A stretch of DNA of 25,759 nt from JANRIC01 sp033765345 (GCA_033765345.1 JANRIC010000208.1:1-25759), one strand, 5' to 3'; shown: positions 9,070 through 17,176, counted from the stretch's first letter. The notes: generated by a model from the sequence alone, not told the origin. Program-made: numbers and translations.

Positions 9070-9134
9070 AGGAAATTGTATCGTAAATAGGAGAAGGATG
9101 GCTGAGGATAAGTCTTGCCTTAAAAAGAGATGGT

Positions 9135-9773
9135 TTACTTTTTACCCTGATTGATATCTCGGATTTTTTTCAATTGTCTCAGATCAATTTTATCTTTTTC
9201 TCTACCTACTGCCTCTTTATTCCTGATTAGATCATCCAGCCCGATAAAATACAAATCTCCCCATTCCTGCGTCACAAGTAAGTGCCGGGAATAGGCATCT
9301 GCAAAACTGTCTAATCCGTCTGGGGCAGTCAAAAGATTAATTTCAGAAGCTCCAAACATCAGGACATTTGGGGTTTTTAAAAAATCGGCTTTTTCTATCT
9401 CTGTTGGTTCGTAGCCGAATAAAATCATGATCTTAAGTAATTTTTCGGCATTTTCTTCCGTAGGATTAACCCAAAAATCAATATCCCCTGTGGCGCGTAC
9501 ATACCCATGTACCGCTGTGGCATATCCACCTATGATGAGGTATTCTGCTTCAAAACGATTGAGCAAAAGAATAAAATCTTTAAAATCCCTTTCAAAAAAC
9601 ATGGCTTTAAAGTTTACAGACTGGGTATTTTCCCCAACAAGTAATTGGATATTTTTACAAAGTTGCTCGAAGTGTTGGAGCCGTTCATTGGGATCCATGC
9701 CCAGAAATCGCTCAAGATACCTCTGTTCTTTAAGCTCCGTATCAAATTTTTCGGATTTAATAATTCCTTTCAT
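9135..9773 (-). CDS. Nucleotidyltransferase-fold protein with N-terminal extension
   Basis: This 212-residue protein has a minimal-nucleotidyltransferase-like core from about residue 58. It shows IIGGYATAVHG (80-90) followed by GDIDFWV, whose D97 and D99 match the metal-binding DxD pair. A C-terminal signature, LIRNKEAVGREKDKIDLRQL, is typical of the DUF6036/AbiEii-like nucleotidyltransferase relatives. The first 57 residues (with EQRYLERFLGMDPNERL) are helical and charged and do not belong to the core; they may be a fused small partner protein. Related proteins occur in toxin-antitoxin and abortive-infection loci, but no second gene sits beside this one and its substrate is unknown. Possible regulatory palindromes lie upstream at 9827-9836 and 9853-9866. 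Confidence 0.8.
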   Translation of the reverse strand: MKGIIKSEKFDTELKEQRYLERFLGMDPNERLQHFEQLCKNIQLLVGENTQSVNFKAMFFERDFKDFILLLNRFEAEYLIIGGYATAVHGYVRATGDIDFWVNPTEENAEKLLKIMILFGYEPTEIEKADFLKTPNVLMFGASEINLLTAPDGLDSFADAYSRHLLVTQEWGDLYFIGLDDLIRNKEAVGREKDKIDLRQLKKIRDINQGKK

Positions 9774-9826
9774 GAATTCGAGTTCATTGAAAATTACCTT
9801 AAATCGATGCCCCTAGTTATCCCGAT

Positions 9827-9866
9827 TTTCATGAAAGGGACTGAATAACTTACTGCTATATAGCAG
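9827..9866. promoter_or_regulatory. Two perfect palindromes upstream of the nucleotidyltransferase gene
   Basis: tttcatgaaa (9827-9836) and ctgctatatagcag (9853-9866) are perfect palindromes in the 138-base gap before the nucleotidyltransferase gene. The second is flanked by tgaataa (9842-9848) and ttattca (9874-9880), forming a nested inverted repeat. No T-run follows on the minus strand, so an operator is more likely than a terminator. Its function is inferred. Confidence 0.3.
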
Positions 9867-9911
9867 AATTGATTTATTCATGAAGGCAATTTCTTGATTA
9901 AACACAAGGTC

Positions 9912-11411
9912 TTATCCCTCCTCGTGCCCACTTTTCACTTGATTCCAGATGTTTTCGGCAGCTAGGGCAGCGGCAGGTTTTTCGGGAAGGTTTTCACCTT
10001 TGTCTTCATAACCAAAGAGACATTTCTTTTTGATGGCCTGCACTACGGTATCGGGTACAAGTTCTTCCCAGCCTTTTTCACAATTTTTGATCATCTTGAG
10101 TACATTATCAGAAATAATATGAAGATGATTGGCATCAAAGTTTTTGATGTTCTCAATTTTATCGTTTGCCAGGAGATATTGATACAGGTCAATTTGATTC
10201 TCTGGGAGTTCAAAGTTGCGACAGTTATACATTTCTCCATTTCCATTTCTGTGATGGGCAGGATAGACATAAAGTTTTACATTGCGGCTAAACAAAGTGC
10301 TGAATGACTCGAGGATACCTCCGGTCAGATGTTCGTAATATTTTTCATCAAAGATCAATTGTAGTGCATAAATTCCAAGTACAATCCCGATTTTTTCTTT
10401 GGTAAATTGTGAGAAGTAGGATACCAGGCGGTAGTATTCCTGATAATTGGAGATCATCACCGTACAGCCGAGTGAACTCAGAATATCCACCCGATCTAAG
10501 AAATCCTGATAATCAATCTCCTGAGATCCTAGGCGAAGATCATTCACCGTAAGTTCGGCCAGAATTTCAATCCGATCTTTACGCACATCTTCTTCCTGAA
10601 TAAATTGTTCATAACCTCGTCGAAGCATATCCAGATTGACCCAGGTAAGGGGTCGGAAGCGGCCGCGAAGTGCCAGAATATTTTTTTTGTACAGCAAATC
10701 TGCCGGTTGGATTACATCTCCGTCGGGTCCGAAAATAGCTGCATTGGTGAGTCCGTTATTAACCAACTGTAAGCTGACGATGCGATTATCTACTTGTGCG
10801 AAATCAGGTCCGCTTAATCGCATCATATCTACTTCAATTCTTTCGGAGGAAAGTCCATCCATCAATGAAAGAAGCATTTTTTCAGTATCGTCAGGATAAT
10901 AATACGCTCCATAAATCAAATTAACCCCAACAATTCCCAGGGCGTGTTGTTGGTCTAATGCATCTCTGTCGTGAAGTTTTATGTGAATGACGATATCATT
11001 GGGGGGAGTTTGGGGTTTGAGTTGAAAACGAACGCCAATCCAACCGTGCCCCTGATTGGTTTTTTGGAAATTAATGGTCGTTACCGTATTGGCAAAAGCA
11101 AAAAAACGTGTATCAAAACCCATCTTAATGCCCAGGCGTTGCTCCAACAGGCTGTATTCTTTACTGATCATTTTCATCAGGCGGGATTCTACAACGTAGC
11201 GACCGCTTTCTTCAGCCCCATAAATGGCATTGCTGAAGGTCATGTCATAAGCCGACATTGTCTTGGCGATGGTCTGAGAAGCCCCTCCTGCTTTAAAGAA
11301 AAAAGCGGCTACTTCCTGACCGGCTCCGATTTCGGCAAAGGAGCCATAACAGTTTGTCTCAAGATTCAGTCTTCGGGCTTTTTCCCGGGTTGTAAGACGT
11401 GAAGAATTCAT
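9912..11411 (-). CDS. Conserved Bacteroidota protein of unknown function
   Basis: This 499-residue soluble protein belongs to a conserved family that I recognise from Bacteroidota and cyanobacteria. Its automatic names (for example nicotinate-nucleotide adenylyltransferase or TonB-dependent receptor) vary and are not backed by visible motifs. Conserved-looking blocks include FAEIGAGQEVAAFFFKAGG, AKTMSAYDMTFSNAIYG, FKAGG-SQT and KTNQGHGWIGVRFQ near the N-terminus, and IEVDMMRLSGPDF and NAAIFGPDG in the middle. I chose the ATG at 11411. The longer frame back to 11576 would run through the hslV start region and adds an unrelated hydrophobic stretch. There is no signal peptide, so it is probably cytoplasmic. 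A TATATTTG box (11466 to 11459, minus) matches the -7 element. The gene is divergent from hslV. Confidence 0.8.
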   Translation of the reverse strand: MNSSRLTTREKARRLNLETNCYGSFAEIGAGQEVAAFFFKAGGASQTIAKTMSAYDMTFSNAIYGAEESGRYVVESRLMKMISKEYSLLEQRLGIKMGFDTRFFAFANTVTTINFQKTNQGHGWIGVRFQLKPQTPPNDIVIHIKLHDRDALDQQHALGIVGVNLIYGAYYYPDDTEKMLLSLMDGLSSERIEVDMMRLSGPDFAQVDNRIVSLQLVNNGLTNAAIFGPDGDVIQPADLLYKKNILALRGRFRPLTWVNLDMLRRGYEQFIQEEDVRKDRIEILAELTVNDLRLGSQEIDYQDFLDRVDILSSLGCTVMISNYQEYYRLVSYFSQFTKEKIGIVLGIYALQLIFDEKYYEHLTGGILESFSTLFSRNVKLYVYPAHHRNGNGEMYNCRNFELPENQIDLYQYLLANDKIENIKNFDANHLHIISDNVLKMIKNCEKGWEELVPDTVVQAIKKKCLFGYEDKGENLPEKPAAALAAENIWNQVKSGHEEG

Positions 11412-11531
11412 ATTTTTTTGGATTTGGATGCTCAGTAAAGACACAATGATTATATGCCCAAATATAACAATATTTTTGCCAAGAGTCCAGTATTTGTTGA
11501 TAGGCAAAGTGTGGGTTTGGAATTTATTTAT

Positions 11532-11539
11532 TAAATTTG
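11532..11539 (+). promoter_or_regulatory. Bacteroidetes-type -7 box for hslV
   Basis: TAAATTTG matches TAnnTTTG exactly and ends 31 bases before the hslV start. A TTTG at 11516-11519 is too close (12 bases) to be a normal -33 element, so the upstream half is unclear. Confidence 0.4.
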
Positions 11540-11569
11540 AAATTATATTATACACATTTCTCTGTAAAT

Positions 11570-12109
11570 ATGACAAAAATGCACGCTACTACCGTACTGG
11601 CGGTCAAACATAACAATCAAATTGCCATTGGAGCTGACGGACAAGCTACTATGGGCAATACGGTAGCCAAAAGCCAAATTAAAAAAATCCGCAGATTATC
11701 CGATGGAAATATTCTGGTAGGTTTCGCAGGCTCTACCGCTGATGCCTTTACCCTACTCGAGCGTTTCGAGGAAAAACTCAATGCTTATGGAAAAAACATG
11801 AAAAGAGCAGCCATTGAGTTAGCCAAAGACTGGCGCACGGATCGTTTTCTGCGCCGCCTTGAGTCTATGATCATTGTATGCAACCGGGAAGAAATTCTGA
11901 TTATTTCAGGCACAGGGGATGTACTTGAACCTGACAATGAAGTAGCGGCTATCGGCTCCGGAAGTATGTTTGCACAATCATCTGCCCTAGCACTCAAAAA
12001 ACACGCACAACACCTTTCTGCCCGCGAAATTGTAGAAGAAAGTCTGCACATTGCGGCAGATATTTGTATTTATACCAATCATAATCTGGTTCTTGAGAGT
12101 TTTGAGTAA
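11570..12109 (+). CDS. hslV: ATP-dependent protease subunit HslV
   Basis: This is the threonine peptidase subunit of the HslUV proteasome-like complex, which degrades proteins unfolded by HslU in the cytoplasm. The 179-residue product has the family hallmarks TTVLAVKHNNQIAIGADGQ, TMGNTVAKS, GFAGSTADAFTLLERFE, ELAKDWRTDR and ADICIYTNHN. The nucleophile should be the first Thr of TTVLAV (Thr7 from this start), exposed by removing a short MTKMHA-type propeptide. ATG at 11579 is an alternative start; the frame to 11537 adds an unlikely extension. The gene for HslU is not next to it. The M16 peptidase gene starts 8 bases downstream and is probably cotranscribed. Confidence 0.95.
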   Translation: MTKMHATTVLAVKHNNQIAIGADGQATMGNTVAKSQIKKIRRLSDGNILVGFAGSTADAFTLLERFEEKLNAYGKNMKRAAIELAKDWRTDRFLRRLESMIIVCNREEILIISGTGDVLEPDNEVAAIGSGSMFAQSSALALKKHAQHLSAREIVEESLHIAADICIYTNHNLVLESFE

Positions 12110-12116
12110 TAAAGAA

Positions 12117-13361
12117 ATGGAAAGTTTTTACGAATGTTACACCCTGAAGAATGGCATTCGAGTCGTACATAAAGAAGTAAAACACACACAAATAGCGCAT
12201 TGCGGCTTTGTATTAGACATCGGCAGTCGGGATGAAAAACCCTACCAGCAGGGGATTGCCCATTTTTGGGAACACATGGCCTTTAAAGGCACCCAAAAAA
12301 GAAAGGCTTACCACATCATCAACCGTTTGGAATCCGTGGGAGGCGATTTGAATGCCTATACCACCAAAGAAAAAATATGTTTTCACGCATCTATCCTGGA
12401 TAAGCACTACGCCAAAGCACTGGAATTATTGACTGATATTACTTTTGATTCCATTTTCCCGGAGACACAAATTGAGCGCGAGCGCAATGTGATTCTTGAA
12501 GAGATGGCTATGTGCCTCGATTCGCCTGATGATGCCATTCAGGATGAATTCGATGCCGTTTTGTTTGATAATCATCCTTTGGGCAACCATATTTTTGGTA
12601 CCCCCGAAAGCGTAAAAGCCATTGGCAGAGATGATTTTAGTAAGTTTATTCAGGAAAATATCAATACACATCAGATTGTATTTGCTTCGGTAGGTAATTT
12701 ACCCTTTTCGAAGGTGCTTAAGCTGGCTGAAAAATACATGGAGCATATCCCTGAATACCAAGCCAAGAAGATCCGAAACCCCGTTGAAGTTTATCAACCC
12801 AAAGAAATTTTTAAAAAATATCAATCCGGGCAAGCCTACTGCGCCTTGGGCAATATTGCCTATTCCTTGCACGACCCTCGCAGACTGGCTTTTACCTTGG
12901 TTTGTAATCTGCTGGGAGGTCCCAGCCTCAATTCTCGCTTGAACCTCGCACTTCGGGAGAAGCTGGGTTATGTCTATTCTGTGGAGGCTAATTATCATCC
13001 CTTCTCGGATGCTGGGATGTTTGCCATTTATTTTGCTACTGAAAAAAAGAATTTTCAAAAAAGCCTGGCCGTAGTGAATAAAGAGCTCAAAAACCTGAGA
13101 AATACAAAATTAGGTACTTTACAACTCCACCAAGCTAAAGAACAACTTTTGGGGCAATTGGCTATGGCAGAAGAAAGCAACCTTAATTTTATGCTTATGA
13201 TGGCAAGCAGTATCTTGGATATGGGTAAGATAGAACCCCTGGATGAGGTTTTCCATGCCGTTCGACAACTTACTGCCGAAAAAATCCTGGAAGTAGCCCA
13301 GGAAGAATTTAAAGAAGATCAGTTGAGCATGCTTGTTTATGAGCCGGAAGAAAATATGTAA
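12117..13361 (+). CDS. M16 family zinc metallopeptidase
   Basis: This is a 414-residue peptidase of the pitrilysin/mitochondrial processing peptidase family. The inverted zinc motif HFWEH is at 49-53 (H49, E52, H53) and the third ligand is probably E129 in VILEEM, at the usual distance. The C-terminal half has the M16 structural domain with NLLGGPSLNSRLNLALREKLGYVYSVEANY. It therefore carries one active and one structural half, as in the bacterial YmxG/MPP-beta-like group. There is no signal peptide, so it is probably cytoplasmic. I chose the ATG at 12117; the longer frame from 12051 would overlap hslV. It starts 8 bases after hslV, which suggests linked expression of two proteolytic enzymes. 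Confidence 0.92.
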   Translation: MESFYECYTLKNGIRVVHKEVKHTQIAHCGFVLDIGSRDEKPYQQGIAHFWEHMAFKGTQKRKAYHIINRLESVGGDLNAYTTKEKICFHASILDKHYAKALELLTDITFDSIFPETQIERERNVILEEMAMCLDSPDDAIQDEFDAVLFDNHPLGNHIFGTPESVKAIGRDDFSKFIQENINTHQIVFASVGNLPFSKVLKLAEKYMEHIPEYQAKKIRNPVEVYQPKEIFKKYQSGQAYCALGNIAYSLHDPRRLAFTLVCNLLGGPSLNSRLNLALREKLGYVYSVEANYHPFSDAGMFAIYFATEKKNFQKSLAVVNKELKNLRNTKLGTLQLHQAKEQLLGQLAMAEESNLNFMLMMASSILDMGKIEPLDEVFHAVRQLTAEKILEVAQEEFKEDQLSMLVYEPEENM

Positions 13362-13467
13362 AAATCTCTTAAAACTTTCAAAGTAATTTTTATTTTCAAT
13401 CTCAATCTTAGGGCTCGTTTTTTATAATTATCTTAGTGTAAGTTAAGCTATAAATTATTCTTGTTTT

Positions 13468-14109
13468 ATGGATATATTGCCTGCCAACCTACAAAATTAT
13501 CTGGAGGCTTTTATAAGTCCTGAAAGCGATCTGCTGCACGCCCTAAATCGGGATACAAATGCACACATCTTAAGCCCCCGAATGCTTTCAGGACACTATC
13601 AGGGGCGGTTTTTGGCATTTTTATCTAAACTCATTCAGCCTAAGTACATCCTTGAGATTGGTACTTTTACTGGCTATTCGGCATTATGTTTGGCCGAAGG
13701 CCTGCCCCCCGAAGGAGAACTTCATACCCTGGAAATAAACGAAGAACTGGAAGACAGAATTCAGGACTATTTCAACAAAAGTGCGTATAAAAATCAACTA
13801 CATCTACATATCGGAGACGCAAAAGATATTATCTTAAAGTTAAATTTTAAGTTTCAACTTGTGTTTATTGATGCAGATAAAGGCAACTATTCCGTTTACT
13901 TTGATCTGGTAGTTCCTAAAATGTCTCAAGGAGGACTCATTATTATTGATAATGTTTTATGGAGTGGAAAGGTCTATGATTCCCTATCAAAACCGGATAA
14001 AAAAACACAATATATTCATGATTTTAATCAAAAGGTACATGAAGATACTAGGGTAGAAAGCATTATTTTGCCTATTCGAGACGGGCTAATGTTAGCTTTT
14101 GTGAAATAA
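13468..14109 (+). CDS. SAM-dependent O-methyltransferase (Methyltransf_3 family)
   Basis: This 213-residue enzyme resembles the caffeoyl-CoA/catechol O-methyltransferase family. The SAM-binding loop is EIGTFTGYS (63-71), and the divalent-metal ligands are expected at D135 (VFIDADKG), D161 and N162 (IIDNVLWSG). In bacteria some members act on tRNA 5-hydroxyuridine (TrmR) and others on small catechols; the sequence alone does not separate these. It begins 106 bases after the M16 gene, so it may have its own promoter; TATTCTTG at 13456-13463 is too close to the ATG to be convincing. Confidence 0.88.
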   Translation: MDILPANLQNYLEAFISPESDLLHALNRDTNAHILSPRMLSGHYQGRFLAFLSKLIQPKYILEIGTFTGYSALCLAEGLPPEGELHTLEINEELEDRIQDYFNKSAYKNQLHLHIGDAKDIILKLNFKFQLVFIDADKGNYSVYFDLVVPKMSQGGLIIIDNVLWSGKVYDSLSKPDKKTQYIHDFNQKVHEDTRVESIILPIRDGLMLAFVK

Positions 14110-14178
14110 TAACAAAAAAAAATTCATTTTTTTAGTTTTTGTAAAAACAATTCCCGTTCTTGTGCGTAATAACAGTCT

Positions 14179-14209
14179 ACCATACATTACATCCTAAGTA
14201 ATATATGGT
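14179..14209. promoter_or_regulatory. Inverted repeat, 11 of 12 pairs
   Basis: accatacattac and gtaatatatggt pair with one C/A mismatch around a 7-base loop. There is no clear T-run after it, so it is not an ordinary terminator. Role unknown. Confidence 0.45.
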
Positions 14210-14221
14210 GTTTGTATAAAT

Positions 14222-14239
14222 TACTGAAATATTTCAGTA
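14222..14239. promoter_or_regulatory. Perfect 18-bp palindrome, possible operator
   Basis: tactgaaatatttcagta is perfectly symmetric, about 150 bases upstream of the LysM gene's -33 element and 113 bases after the methyltransferase stop. It has the form of a dimeric regulator site, but no regulator can be named. Confidence 0.35.
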
Positions 14240-14388
14240 TTTATATCTCACATAGATTTCCCCGATATTCAATGCAATATTGATAAAACCATTATAAATT
14301 ACACGTATATGCTGATGATATTCTTCATATTTTATTAAAATATGGAGCATATTCAAACCTTAGTTAGGGTAATATTTATAAAATCAGC

Positions 14389-14419
14389 TTTGAAAATTAC
14401 AAAATAGAAAATAAATTTG
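14389..14419 (+). promoter_or_regulatory. Bacteroidetes consensus promoter of the LysM protein gene
   Basis: TTTG at 14389-14392, a 19-base spacer and TAAATTTG at 14412-14419 match the TTTG-N19-TAnnTTTG consensus exactly. The box ends 17 bases before the start codon, which implies a very short leader. Confidence 0.75.
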
Positions 14420-14435
14420 TAAAAAGACACCAGAA

Positions 14436-16091
14436 ATGAAGACGGGATTATCAACCAAAAAGGCACTTTTTTGTGTCTTAATTTTATATTTTCTATGCAT
14501 TGCCAATATTTGCCAGGTGATCGCCAGGCAGGATGTACCTGAAGTGATTTCCTTTGCAGGTATGACCTTGCATATTAATGCGGATGCCCGTCAACAAATT
14601 GCTGCTCACATGGATTTTTTGATGACTCACAGGCAATCTATCAAGTCTAACATGCAATCCCTTCAAGCTTATCTTTCTGTGGTTAGTGAGATTTTGAATA
14701 AAAACGGGCTTCCTTTGGATTATCAATACCTAGCTCTTCAGGAAAATCATCTACTCCCTCAAAATGTTGTACACAATACCCAAGGGTTTTGGGAGCTTGA
14801 AGCCGCACAAGCCCGTGAGATCGGTCTTGAAATTAATGAAAAAGTAGACGAGCGCTTTAACCTTGTCATAAGTACAGAACTTACAGCCAATTATTTAAAG
14901 AAAAGCAATTTGTATTTTAAAAACTGGGTTTTCACTATGTTAGCCCTTGAATTAGGTTTTCAAAAGGCAAAAACTTACATGCTAGGCAAATACCCCCGCA
15001 GCCAAGTAATTGGTGCACAAAATGTAACTATTGATGAAAACACTCACCCTTATATTCGTAAATTTATCGCCCAAAAACTGGTTTTTGAGACTTTTATAAA
15101 TCCTGAGAATCGATTACAGTTCAAATTGATTCGTTATAATCAGGGTGCTAATAAGACTGTACAACAAATTGCCCGTAAGTTTCAAGTATCTCCCGAGGAA
15201 ATTCATCAATACAATCCCTGGCTTAAAAAGAAAAGAATTCCCACTAACAAGATTTACCCGGTTTTAATTCCTAAACCAAGCGCGTATATTTCTACAGATT
15301 CTCGAAAAAATACACCATCAAACGAGACGGAACTCTCTGACCATACCTGGAAGCCATCTCCCAGAAAAGAGCCCAAAACGCATTTTGTTAATATTTATGA
15401 GTACAAAACCGAAGAAGATCTTCAAAAAGAATTACTTAAACAAGAAGAAGAATTTTATAAAGAGTTAGGTAAATCTGAAAGGAAAATACCTTCTACCGAC
15501 CCCAATATGCGCTCCACAGACGAGCTTCCCAATACACATACCGTACTCTCAGGGCAGGATTTGTTTGATATAGCCCGTTTGTACCAGGTTACCGTTGTTT
15601 ATTTGAGGCGTATCAACAATCTACGCATAGAGGAAGATGTGTTTGAAGGGCAAATGATTTTGCTCAAGCCTATTTCTATGCCAGGCTCAGTGCCTTTAAT
15701 CAAGGAGCAAGAATCTGAAAAAAATCAAACTTTTCGTGAAGTACATATTGTAGCACCGGGAGAAGAGCTTCAGGATATTGCCAAAAAATACAATGTCTCT
15801 GTTACTAATCTTCGCTTGAGAAACCATATACGCGCTGGCGAAACCCTAAAAGTAGGGCAGGAACTGATCATTCGTGAATCTCCACAAGACCAATCTAATT
15901 TTAAAAGTCAGTCTCCGGATTCAAATTCTGAATCTGACAATACTTTGCCCAAGAAACACGAAGGGGCACGCCTGCGAGAAAAATTCCTGGATTATACACC
16001 CGGAAGCATACGCAAAAATCCCGATTATAAAATTAATCCGCTTGATAAACTTTCCAAAACCAAAAAAATCAGTATGTTTTTTAGAAGATAA
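14436..16091 (+). CDS. LysM-repeat protein with a lytic transglycosylase-like domain
   Basis: This 551-residue exported protein probably acts on or binds peptidoglycan. An N-terminal hydrophobic signal (about 9-30) leads to a segment (about 75-155) that follows the MltD/SLT pattern: NGLPLDYQYLALQENHLLPQ, GFWELEAAQAREIGLEINEKVDER and STELTANYLKK. E103 is at the catalytic-glutamate position, but the usual ES pair is EN, and the GLWQFM block is changed to GFWELE, so catalysis is uncertain. Three LysM domains follow at about 229-278, 368-412 and 435-480, with a basic tail. It has its own strong promoter. Its last 11 bases overlap the 3' end of the convergent trmN6 gene. Confidence 0.85.
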   Translation: MKTGLSTKKALFCVLILYFLCIANICQVIARQDVPEVISFAGMTLHINADARQQIAAHMDFLMTHRQSIKSNMQSLQAYLSVVSEILNKNGLPLDYQYLALQENHLLPQNVVHNTQGFWELEAAQAREIGLEINEKVDERFNLVISTELTANYLKKSNLYFKNWVFTMLALELGFQKAKTYMLGKYPRSQVIGAQNVTIDENTHPYIRKFIAQKLVFETFINPENRLQFKLIRYNQGANKTVQQIARKFQVSPEEIHQYNPWLKKKRIPTNKIYPVLIPKPSAYISTDSRKNTPSNETELSDHTWKPSPRKEPKTHFVNIYEYKTEEDLQKELLKQEEEFYKELGKSERKIPSTDPNMRSTDELPNTHTVLSGQDLFDIARLYQVTVVYLRRINNLRIEEDVFEGQMILLKPISMPGSVPLIKEQESEKNQTFREVHIVAPGEELQDIAKKYNVSVTNLRLRNHIRAGETLKVGQELIIRESPQDQSNFKSQSPDSNSESDNTLPKKHEGARLREKFLDYTPGSIRKNPDYKINPLDKLSKTKKISMFFRR

Positions 16092-16797
16092 GGTAATATT
16101 CTTTTAGAAGATTTTTAAAATCTTCGCTGTATTCTCCAGATTGTTTTCTGATGCTCAGTATTTCCTCCTGAACCCCCTGACTCAGCTCCGAATACAAACT
16201 AATTACCCGAAAGTCACTGCCTTCTTCTTTATTTTTTATCATCAGCTTTTGTATCATTTCAAAACCTTGATTCCGTGCTTTTTTCTCGAGCAAAGCAGAT
16301 TCATGGGATGGGAGCAAAACCATCCACTCCCCTTTCGGTGAAAGCAGGGCCTTGATGGCACTCAGTAATTCATCATGGTTCAAAGACTGCGCATGTAGGG
16401 CAATATTCCGTTGTACAGAGGGTGAAGGTAGGTGTTTGGTATAAAATGGAGGATTCGTAATAATAAAATCATACAATTGATGGTAAGTTTTGTCTTGTGA
16501 AAACTGCTGAATAGACTGAAAATATACCCGGATACGGTCTTTCCATGGGCTTTGTTGTATATTTGCAAGTGCCTGGTGGTAGGCGTCGCTGGCAATCTCT
16601 ACGGCATCAATCTGTGCATCGCTCCTTTGAGCTGCCATCAAAGCCAGCAGTCCTGTACCTGTGCCGATGTCCAGGATTCTTTGCCTGTTTGCCACAGGTG
16701 CATAAGCCCCCAGGATACAAGAATCTGTACATACTTTCATGGCACATTGATCCTGAAAAACGGTAAACTGTTTAAACTGAAAATAAGGATTAGGCAT
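16081..16797 (-). CDS. trmN6: tRNA1(Val) adenine(37)-N6-methyltransferase
   Basis: This 238-residue class I methyltransferase should N6-methylate A37 of tRNA-Val. It starts with the family-specific FQFKQFTVFQDQCAMKVCTDS, which resembles YfiC. It has the SAM-binding ILDIGTGTGLLAL (41-53) and the adenine-binding NPPF (115-118). A TAAATTTG box on the minus strand (16822 to 16815) ends 18 bases before the start. The ATL gene begins 49 bases away on the other strand, so the two genes share a compact divergent control region. Confidence 0.92.
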   Translation of the reverse strand: MPNPYFQFKQFTVFQDQCAMKVCTDSCILGAYAPVANRQRILDIGTGTGLLALMAAQRSDAQIDAVEIASDAYHQALANIQQSPWKDRIRVYFQSIQQFSQDKTYHQLYDFIITNPPFYTKHLPSPSVQRNIALHAQSLNHDELLSAIKALLSPKGEWMVLLPSHESALLEKKARNQGFEMIQKLMIKNKEEGSDFRVISLYSELSQGVQEEILSIRKQSGEYSEDFKNLLKEYYLIF

Positions 16798-16846
16798 TTT
16801 GATCGGTTAAATTGCAAATTTATCTCTTTATCCGTTAAATTAGCAG

Positions 16847-17176
16847 ATGCAAAATAATTTCTTTAGTGAAGTCTACGAGGTGGTCAAATTAATTCCCTTT
16901 GGTCGGGTGACTAGCTATGGGGCAATAGCCGAATATCTGGGAGCCAAAAAAAGTGCTCGTATGGTTGGCTGGGCTATGAACCAAGCACATACAGACTCAG
17001 ACATCCCGGCGCATCGGGTAGTCAATCGAGATGGGATTCTGAGTGGTAAGCATCATTTTGGAGCACCGCAACGAATGCAGGAGCTTTTGGAAGCCGAAGG
17101 GATCATCATCATCCAGGATCAGGTGCAGGATTTTGAAAAAGTATTTTGGAATCCGACTGTAGAATTATCCATTTAG
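16847..17176 (+). CDS. Alkyltransferase-like protein (MGMT fold, no catalytic cysteine)
   Basis: This 109-residue protein has the DNA-binding domain of O6-methylguanine-DNA methyltransferases: a helix-turn-helix with arginine finger (SARMVGWAM, R38) and IPAHRVVNRDG in place of the active PCHRV. The cysteine is replaced by A55, so it cannot accept an alkyl group. By family knowledge, such ATL proteins bind alkylated guanine and pass it to nucleotide excision repair. The more commonly described ATL proteins have Trp here; Ala is a variant. It is divergent from trmN6. Confidence 0.9.
   Translation: MQNNFFSEVYEVVKLIPFGRVTSYGAIAEYLGAKKSARMVGWAMNQAHTDSDIPAHRVVNRDGILSGKHHFGAPQRMQELLEAEGIIIIQDQVQDFEKVFWNPTVELSI

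Larger units (their letters stand above)
14110..14435. other. AT-rich structured intergenic region
   Basis: No coding region is visible in these 326 bases. They hold an imperfect hairpin at 14179-14209, a perfect palindrome at 14222-14239 and the promoter of the LysM gene at 14389-14419. No recognisable riboswitch or small RNA could be assigned. Confidence 0.7.

Noticed and set aside
11537..11569. hslV start at 11537
   Set aside because: It adds 11 residues ahead of the short propeptide and overlaps the likely -7 box.
11412..11576. Upstream extension of the 499-residue protein to 11576
   Set aside because: It crosses the hslV start, adds an unrelated hydrophobic stretch, and the family-like N-terminus begins at the ATG at 11411.
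12051..12116. M16 gene starting at 12051
   Set aside because: It would overlap the last coding part of hslV and lacks family similarity; ATG at 12117 fits better.
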